Virus record (IMG/VR): IMGVR_UViG_3300009085_001296
Coordinates: 1 to 45,165 of that record
Origin: a virus
Reading direction: 5' to 3' (one strand)
Length of the DNA stretch: 45,165 nt
Part shown: in pieces, positions 40,603 through 45,165 of the stretch
How positions within the stretch are numbered: position 1 is the stretch's first letter
Layout: each line of letters starts with the position of its first letter
Translations under genes and position numbers: made by a program
The notes under the pieces: model-generated
The model's input: only the letters and a program-made list of their open reading frames with translations
Told to the model about the DNA's origin: nothing
Databases searched by the model: none

Positions 40603-40719
40603 ATGAAAAGAATATTTTTAATTGTATTTGGTTTATTTATTGCTTTATTTTTAATTTTTAGATTTTGTATAATAAATAAATATTCAAAAAATATATACTG
40701 TGAAGAAATGTTTATATAA
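40603..40719 (+). CDS. Small membrane protein (38 aa)
   Basis: MKRIFLIVFGLFIALFLIF, one transmembrane helix after two positive residues, then a short polar tail. ACGAGGTAAAA precedes the ATG. Two kb after the endolysin it could be lysis-related, but nothing in the sequence shows that. Confidence 0.62.
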   Translation: MKRIFLIVFGLFIALFLIFRFCIINKYSKNIYCEEMFI

Positions 40720-40731
40720 AGGAGTTTTAGA

Positions 40732-41004
40732 ATGGCTTTTCACGATTATTTGTGTCCTAAATGTGGTTTTAAAAAAGAATATAATAATAGTTTTTCATTA
40801 CCAGAAGATTTCCATCCACCAAAAGATTTGAAATGTCCAAAATGTAATGAAGGAATATTAGAACGTGTCTGTTCCACTCAAAGACAATCATTCGATATTG
40901 TTGGATGGTGTTATATGAACGAATATGGTAAACATGCTTGGAAAAAAAATCTGCCATTAACAGAACAAGCGAGAGTCTTAACGAGAGAAAGAGACCCATA
41001 TTAG
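40732..41004 (+). CDS. FmdB-like zinc-ribbon protein (90 aa)
   Basis: YLCPKCGFKKEY and LKCPKCNEGILERV form a four-cysteine ribbon like FmdB-type regulators, followed by a Trp-containing tail. AAAGGAG lies 7 bp before the ATG. Role unknown. Confidence 0.8.
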   Translation: MAFHDYLCPKCGFKKEYNNSFSLPEDFHPPKDLKCPKCNEGILERVCSTQRQSFDIVGWCYMNEYGKHAWKKNLPLTEQARVLTRERDPY

Positions 41005-41005
41005 A

Positions 41006-41242
41006 ATGAAGGCTGAACAAAGAGCATTAGAATTAATTAATGCGCCAATATCAGATGTGCCTAATTTAGCATACGAATATGTTAAATATATACTATCAAG
41101 TTATGGTAGATGTGGTGAAATATTTATAAAAGCATTTTCTCATTATGCACAAGCAATAGAAAATTTATCATGCGAAGATATTAGAATGGAAATCGATGAA
41201 GAAGGTAAAAGATGGTTTAGAGATCGCGAGGATAAAAAATGA
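41006..41242 (+). CDS. Small unknown protein (78 aa)
   Basis: Helical, MKAEQRALELINAPISDVPN and later YGRCGEIFIKAFSHYAQAI. It sits 1 bp after the zinc-ribbon gene and overlaps the nucleotidase start. No recognised family. Confidence 0.68.
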   Translation: MKAEQRALELINAPISDVPNLAYEYVKYILSSYGRCGEIFIKAFSHYAQAIENLSCEDIRMEIDEEGKRWFRDREDKK

Positions 41243-41790
41243 TTATTGGAATTGACGTTGATGGAACCATGTTTGATAATTATATAATTGAATGTGTTTC
41301 AAAAGAACATGGTTACAATTATACTAAAAAAGATATTATTAAATGGGATTTAACTGGCGTGCCTGATGTTATTAGAGAAGAAGTATTTCGCAGATACAAA
41401 AATCCTATTTATATGTGCAACAAAAAATATACTAAACCAATTAAAAATCTTAAATCTAAATTAGAAGAGTGGAAGAAAAAAGGACATACATTAGTTGTTA
41501 TTTCTGCAAGAGATTCGAGAGTTAGATTAGATACAAAAAGAATGCTGAATAATTATTTTGATAGATTTGATAAAATAATTTTTGTTAATCCAGACAGCCC
41601 AAAAAAATTTCAATTCATTAATGAAAAATTAGATATATGGATTGACGATAATCCTAAAGAGTGCAAATCTGCAGTTGATTTAGGTATTAAAACTTTTCTG
41701 ATTTCTAATTCAAAAACACGTTATAATTATAATACCAGAAAATATAAAAATATTAATGTTGTTGATAATATTTGTAATGTAAAATTGTAG
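41239..41790 (+). CDS. HAD-type 5'(3')-deoxyribonucleotidase-like
   Basis: 183 aa. MIIGIDVDGTMFDN holds the HAD nucleophile Asp6 and acid Asp8. LVVISARDS is motif II, and WIDDNPKECKSA is motif IV. Size and layout fit NT5C-type deoxyribonucleotidases, which dephosphorylate dNMPs. It may balance nucleotide pools with MazG. Confidence 0.87.
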   Translation: MIIGIDVDGTMFDNYIIECVSKEHGYNYTKKDIIKWDLTGVPDVIREEVFRRYKNPIYMCNKKYTKPIKNLKSKLEEWKKKGHTLVVISARDSRVRLDTKRMLNNYFDRFDKIIFVNPDSPKKFQFINEKLDIWIDDNPKECKSAVDLGIKTFLISNSKTRYNYNTRKYKNINVVDNICNVKL

Positions 41791-41818
41791 AAACACAATT
41801 AAAAATTTGGAGATAAAA

Positions 41819-42175
41819 TTGAAAACACCAAAAAAAGTTCATGAAAGAAAACAAAAATCATATACGTGTATATATCCAAATTGTGGTAATACATTTACCT
41901 CGAAGCATACCGCAGCAAAATATTGTCCAAAACATAGAACAAAAGAATTCAAAAATGAAATTTATCATAAAATAGATTTAAATGGAATTAAAGAAAATAT
42001 ATTATTAAATAATCAAATTATTAAACATACATTTATTGATAATCAAATTTTGATTTATAATTGTGAATGTTGTAAAGAGCAATTTCTCATTAAGATTTTT
42101 CCTGGAACTTATATATATCCAAAATATTGCCCAAAACATAGAAATGAATTTAAAAGAAAAATATATAAAAAATAA
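41819..42175 (+). CDS. Protein with two Cys/His zinc modules (118 aa)
   Basis: I chose the TTG at 41819 because TTGGAG (41807-41812) sits 6 bp upstream. YTCIYPNCGNTF with YCPKHR, and NCECCKEQF with YCPKHRNEFK, form two similar zinc modules ending in CPKHR. This looks like an internal duplication. Possibly nucleic-acid binding. Confidence 0.72.
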   Translation: MKTPKKVHERKQKSYTCIYPNCGNTFTSKHTAAKYCPKHRTKEFKNEIYHKIDLNGIKENILLNNQIIKHTFIDNQILIYNCECCKEQFLIKIFPGTYIYPKYCPKHRNEFKRKIYKK

Positions 42176-42178
42176 TCC

Positions 42179-42207
42179 TTGACTTTTTATGTTAATTAAT
42201 ATATTTT
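42179..42207 (+). promoter_or_regulatory. Sigma-70-like promoter
   Basis: TTGACT (42179-42184), 17 bp, TATTTT (42202-42207), with TATAGTATAA just after. It lies 30 bp before the 70-aa gene. Confidence 0.6.
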
Positions 42208-42236
42208 ATAGTATAAAAATATAATGGGAGAAATAA

Positions 42237-42449
42237 ATGCCAGATGTAGTTAAAAAAATAAAACCACTCACGAAGGTGCAAATTAATGGCGAAACATTTG
42301 AAATGGTTGTTTCGCCAAGAAAAGCAATAAAGTTGATGTGTTCAGATTGTATGCCTGATGCAAACCCAAAAGATTGTTCGTCGACTTTATGTCCATTGTT
42401 TTCTTTTAGAGGAAAAACGAACCCAAATAAAAAATATAAAATTAGTTAA
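42237..42449 (+). CDS. Conserved Cys-rich small protein (70 aa)
   Basis: SPRKAIKLMCSDCMPDAN, then DCSSTLCPLFSFRGK, a pattern (CxxC, C-x4-C, CPL-F-R) I know from many small phage proteins of unknown function. GGGAG precedes the ATG. Its last 8 bp overlap the convergent gene 42442-42720. Confidence 0.78.
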   Translation: MPDVVKKIKPLTKVQINGETFEMVVSPRKAIKLMCSDCMPDANPKDCSSTLCPLFSFRGKTNPNKKYKIS

Positions 42450-42720
42450 AATTTTCAGTGTCAAGGTCGTCTATGTTTTCATCGTCTTTGTCAGTATTTT
42501 CTATTTCATTCATGAATTCCTCTAATCTATTTTCGCAGCTGCGAATTATGAATTGCATGAAACCAGAAAATTCCATTGCATTCATATCAGTATATAAATT
42601 AACAGAGATATTTTTAGTAATATCGTCAAGCGTGAAAAGTATAAAACTTTTAGATTTAACTAGATTAGTATTTGCGGCTAATTTTGATTTATTTTCGTCA
42701 GCACTAAAATTACTTTCCAT
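42442..42720 (-). CDS. Lone minus-strand late gene (92 aa)
   Basis: The only leftward gene in the rightward block. MESNFSADENKSKLAANTN, then FTLDDITKNISVNLYTD, and an acidic C-terminus (DKDDENIDDLDTENFN). It has its own AAAGGAG before the ATG and an exact late box 13-27 bp upstream, so it is a real transcription unit and not a shadow. Function unknown. Confidence 0.75.
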   Translation of the reverse strand: MESNFSADENKSKLAANTNLVKSKSFILFTLDDITKNISVNLYTDMNAMEFSGFMQFIIRSCENRLEEFMNEIENTDKDDENIDDLDTENFN

Positions 42721-42732
42721 ATATTTTTCTCC

Positions 42733-42747
42733 TTTTAATTATTTATA
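42733..42747 (-). promoter_or_regulatory. Late promoter-like box TATAAATAATTAAAA
   Basis: An exact minus-strand copy of the 15-bp box, running straight into the ribosome site of the 92-aa gene. Confidence 0.75.
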
Positions 42748-42760
42748 AAAAGAGGTATAA

Positions 42761-42955
42761 ATGAAATTATTTTCAAATTTTTCAGGTTGTATTAAATGTG
42801 GTGCTAATGATGCTTTTACGAGATATGATAGAAATTCAGAAAAAATGATAAGAAAATGCAAAAATTGTGGTTATGAATGGCAAGAAAATCCTTTAGATTT
42901 GGTTAATAAAATTGAAGAAGGCGGAGCAGAAGAAAATGATCTGTTAGTAGAATGA
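42761..42955 (+). CDS. Zinc-ribbon protein (64 aa)
   Basis: SGCIKCGANDAFTRYD and KCKNCGYEWQENP form a four-cysteine ribbon resembling TFIIS-like folds, followed by an acidic tail. AAGAGG precedes the ATG. Role unknown. Confidence 0.75.
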   Translation: MKLFSNFSGCIKCGANDAFTRYDRNSEKMIRKCKNCGYEWQENPLDLVNKIEEGGAEENDLLVE

Positions 42956-43143
42956 TTTTAATATTTGAAATTATTTTGATAATTTTATTATTAATTATTT
43001 TGAAATTTTTAATTAATAATAGAAATGATTTATTAGTAAAAGGGAAAGATGCTAAAAAAATTATCGAAAGAATGAATAATCCAAAAATGGTATCTAAAGA
43101 AGAATATGAACAAGCAAAAATATTATTTGATAAAATGAATTAA
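42952..43143 (+). CDS. Small membrane protein (63 aa)
   Basis: MILIFEIILIILLLIILKFL, one N-terminal transmembrane helix, then a polar helix (DAKKIIERMNNPKMVSKEEY). It overlaps the previous stop as ATGA. Confidence 0.68.
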   Translation: MILIFEIILIILLLIILKFLINNRNDLLVKGKDAKKIIERMNNPKMVSKEEYEQAKILFDKMN

Positions 43144-43156
43144 ATGGAGTTAATTT

Positions 43157-43330
43157 ATGGATGTAATATTATTTGATAAAATTAATAATGGATTTGAAAA
43201 TGCAGGAAAAAGTATAAGGCGAGTTGTTACCAAGGCAACAACGAAGGGTGGAATTTGGACGATTGGTATTATTTTAGCACTACTTTTCGGTGTTATTAGT
43301 TTTTTACGTGGTTGTTTTCAAAAGGATTAA
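43157..43330 (+). CDS. Small membrane protein (57 aa)
   Basis: MDVILFDKINNGFENAGKSI, a basic segment RRVVTKATTKG, then a transmembrane helix (IWTIGIILALLFGVISFL). ATGGAG upstream. The topology is a cytoplasmic N-terminus with a short tail, like many phage small membrane proteins. Function unknown. Confidence 0.68.
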   Translation: MDVILFDKINNGFENAGKSIRRVVTKATTKGGIWTIGIILALLFGVISFLRGCFQKD

Positions 43331-43331
43331 A

Positions 43332-44048
43332 ATGTTACGATTAATTTTATGCGGCTATAATTATAGTTCATACGTTCATAGAACCATAAATTCTATTTTA
43401 AACCAGAATTATGGCGATTGGAAAGCATATATTCGTGATGATTGTTCGAATGATGGAAGCCAATTGTATTTGCAAGATTTAATTAAAAATGATAAACGAT
43501 TTAATTTAATCAGTAATACAAAAAAATTATATGTACCAGGCAATTATTATGAAACAATACAAAATCCTGAAATAAAAGATGATGATGTTTGTGTTTCTAT
43601 TGATTTAGATGATTGGTTGCCAGAAAATGATAAAAGTGTTTTTGATAGAATAGTAAATTATTATAAAAATAATATTTTAATGACATTCGGGCAATTTTTA
43701 ATATATAATAATAAGGATAGCATAATCAAAGGCTTTTCTAAAAAACCGCAACCATTTAATCAATTAAGAAAATTATCATGGTCGTCATCTCATTTAAGAA
43801 CATTTAAAGCATTTCTTTTCAGAAAAATCGATAAACAAAAATTAATAGACCCAGTAACAAATTATTATTGGCGAATGGCTGGCGATGCTGCTATATATAC
43901 TCCAATGATTGAAATGGCTGGAGAAGATAAAATTTTATATACTGAAGATATTAATTATATTTATAACTTGGAAACTAATTTAAATGACCATGATGTTAAT
44001 GTATCGTTGCAACACGATTGTTTTAAAAGAATTATGGAATTGAAATAA
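43332..44048 (+). CDS. Glycosyltransferase family 2
   Basis: 238 aa from MLRLILCGYNYSSYV (ATG at 43332, 1 bp after the previous stop). SILNQNYGDWKAYIRDDCSNDGS and the metal-binding VSIDLDDWLP are GT2 hallmarks, and YYWRMAGDAAIYTPMIE fits the acceptor side. It transfers a sugar from a nucleotide donor to an unknown acceptor. Confidence 0.86.
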   Translation: MLRLILCGYNYSSYVHRTINSILNQNYGDWKAYIRDDCSNDGSQLYLQDLIKNDKRFNLISNTKKLYVPGNYYETIQNPEIKDDDVCVSIDLDDWLPENDKSVFDRIVNYYKNNILMTFGQFLIYNNKDSIIKGFSKKPQPFNQLRKLSWSSSHLRTFKAFLFRKIDKQKLIDPVTNYYWRMAGDAAIYTPMIEMAGEDKILYTEDINYIYNLETNLNDHDVNVSLQHDCFKRIMELK

Positions 44049-44069
44049 ATTAGAATTAGGAGGTTTTTA

Positions 44070-44264
44070 ATGTCAGCAACTTATACTTGTGATCGTTGTG
44101 GAAGAAAAATGGAGAAAAATATATCGATTCTTTATCGCGGAATTAAAACATATCATATATGCGATAAATGTAATAAAGAATATGATACAATGATAAATTG
44201 GTGGTTATCCCAGATTAAAAATATGAAAATAAATATTGTTGATTTTACGATAAAAGTCCAGTAA
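44070..44264 (+). CDS. Zinc-ribbon protein (64 aa)
   Basis: YTCDRCGRKMEKN and YHICDKCNKEYD, a four-cysteine ribbon. TAGGAGG lies 7 bp before the ATG, one of the strongest ribosome sites here. Role unknown. Confidence 0.76.
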   Translation: MSATYTCDRCGRKMEKNISILYRGIKTYHICDKCNKEYDTMINWWLSQIKNMKINIVDFTIKVQ

Positions 44265-44292
44265 TAATATTAATTAAAGAAGTAGAATAAAC

Positions 44293-45117
44293 ATGAATGA
44301 AATAAGATTAAGAGATTCGTCTTTTGCACATACACATTCTATCAGTAATGGCAATTTAAAAGTTATTCCAAAAAACTTTATCTGGAATCGAACTGATACA
44401 AAACAAAAAATAACTTTTTTTACTGGCAATCATATTCATGAAATAGATACTATTAATAATAAAAGTGATATTAATATAGCAACTATTTTTGAGCCGATTT
44501 ATATTAATAGAAGTGGTTATGATTTTTTGTTTAATAATAGTCAAAAATTTACCTATATTTTAACGTATAATAGAGATATTTTAAAGCGCGGAATGAATTT
44601 TAAATTTATTCCTTCTTCAGGCTGTTGGATTGAAGAAAAAGATCAGTTATTATATGAAAAATCTAAAAATTTATCTGTTATTTTTAGTAATAAAAAACAT
44701 ACTGACGGTCATATTTTGAGACATCAAATAATAGAAAAGTTTAAAGATAAAATTGATTTTATTGCCGGAAGAGGATATAAAGAGATTGAGTATAAGTTGG
44801 AAGCTTTGAAAGATTATCGTTATCAAATAGTAGTTGAAAATGGAAGTTTTGATTATTATTTTACTGAAAAAATTATTGATTGTTTTGTTACAGGAGTAAT
44901 TCCTATTTATTGGGGTTGCCCAAGTATCGGTAAATTTTTTAATTTAGATGGTTTTTATCATTTTCGAACATTAGATGAATTAGATGTTATTTTAAAAAAT
45001 ATTAGCGAAAAAGATTATAATGAAAAATTAGAGTATGTTAAGGAAAATTTTGAAGAAGCAAAAAAATATACAGTACCAGAAAATTGGTTATGGGATAATC
45101 TGTTAAAAAAATTATGA
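44293..45117 (+). CDS. GT10-type (fucosyltransferase-like) glycosyltransferase
   Basis: 274 aa. The C-terminal region YQIVVENGSFDYYFTEKIID followed by CFVTGVIPIYWGCPSIGKFF is the GT10 donor-binding motif of alpha-1,3-fucosyltransferases. No membrane anchor. GT10 enzymes add fucose from GDP-fucose. The phage acceptor is unknown. The stop overlaps the next start as ATGA. Confidence 0.87.
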   Translation: MNEIRLRDSSFAHTHSISNGNLKVIPKNFIWNRTDTKQKITFFTGNHIHEIDTINNKSDINIATIFEPIYINRSGYDFLFNNSQKFTYILTYNRDILKRGMNFKFIPSSGCWIEEKDQLLYEKSKNLSVIFSNKKHTDGHILRHQIIEKFKDKIDFIAGRGYKEIEYKLEALKDYRYQIVVENGSFDYYFTEKIIDCFVTGVIPIYWGCPSIGKFFNLDGFYHFRTLDELDVILKNISEKDYNEKLEYVKENFEEAKKYTVPENWLWDNLLKKL

Positions 45118-45165
45118 AATTTTTATATGCTACAGATTTGCACGGCAAAGAAAAACATTATGAAA
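45114..45165 (+). CDS. Metallophosphoesterase-like protein, first residues only
   Basis: MKFLYATDLHGKEKHYE, cut by the window edge. The D-x-H motif (TDLHG) at this place is the first metal-binding motif of calcineurin-like phosphoesterases. Confidence 0.65.
   Translation, partial: MKFLYATDLHGKEKHYE

Noticed and set aside
42458-42748. Plus-strand frame opposite the 92-aa gene
   Set aside because: It is antisense to a gene that has its own late box and Shine-Dalgarno, and it has none itself.
1-45165. Stop-codon reassignment as in some AT-rich gut phages
   Set aside because: Core genes have full length under the standard code, and TAA, TAG and TGA all end genes here.

Overview
This window is from a strongly AT-rich, T4-like tailed phage with a myovirus-type replication core. 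The evidence is a nearly complete T4-type replication, recombination and late-transcription gene set: primase gp61, ssDNA-binding gp32, helicase gp41, UvsX, DNA polymerase gp43, gp47/gp46 nuclease, late sigma gp55, UvsY, UvsW, sliding clamp gp45, clamp loader gp44 and a cyanophage-type gp62. Base composition and codon use point to an AT-rich host (a Campylobacter-, Brachyspira- or Fusobacterium-like bacterium would fit), but the host cannot be read from the sequence. The standard code is used throughout, TTG and GTG starts are common, and gene ends overlap tightly.

Layout. Positions 1-17403 are one leftward block: a patatin-like lipase (cut by the window edge), gp61, gp32, two linked DNA methyltransferases that share a perfect 59-bp repeat, gp41 (with an apparently non-AUG start), UvsX, gp43, a glycosyltransferase, MazG, gp47, a tRNA-Met(CAU), gp55, gp46 and a third methyltransferase. 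Positions 17404-19639 form a divergent, gene-poor control region. It holds phage promoters, a small Cys-rich ORF, a leader ORF in front of an unknown 316-aa gene, and a 611-bp non-coding stretch with three 25-bp iterons and two mutually inverted hairpins just upstream of uvsY. Positions 19640-45165 run rightward except for one small late gene on the minus strand (42442-42720).

The rightward block begins with uvsY and a uvsW that is split by the N-terminal half of an intein inserted in its DECH box. QueE, QueD, FolE and a DpdA-like transglycosylase follow, a 7-deazaguanine DNA-modification route. A phosphoribosyltransferase-like protein, a second T-fold-like protein, an oxidoreductase, an alcohol-dehydrogenase-like protein and two glycosyltransferases lie among these genes. 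Next come DHH phosphoesterase, a nucleotidyltransferase, gp45, gp44, a GH108 endolysin, gp62, a nucleotidase, many small zinc-ribbon proteins, a GT2 and a GT10 fucosyltransferase-like protein.

Three repeated control signals organise the region. One is a promoter-like element (CTTGTTTTT, AT tract, then AAATCWATTATTTT) seen at five sites, with an AT-rich variant at a sixth. The second is a late box TATAAATAATTAAAA at five sites, plus a bare TATAAATA before gene 43. The third is host-like TTGACT promoters.

The most unusual content is a tandem array of three structured RNAs (23660-23886). Their 9-bp stem covaries between copies while the linkers and a UCCUUCU loop stay fixed. The array sits between a phage promoter and a 709-aa gene of a family known to me mainly from cellular bacteria.
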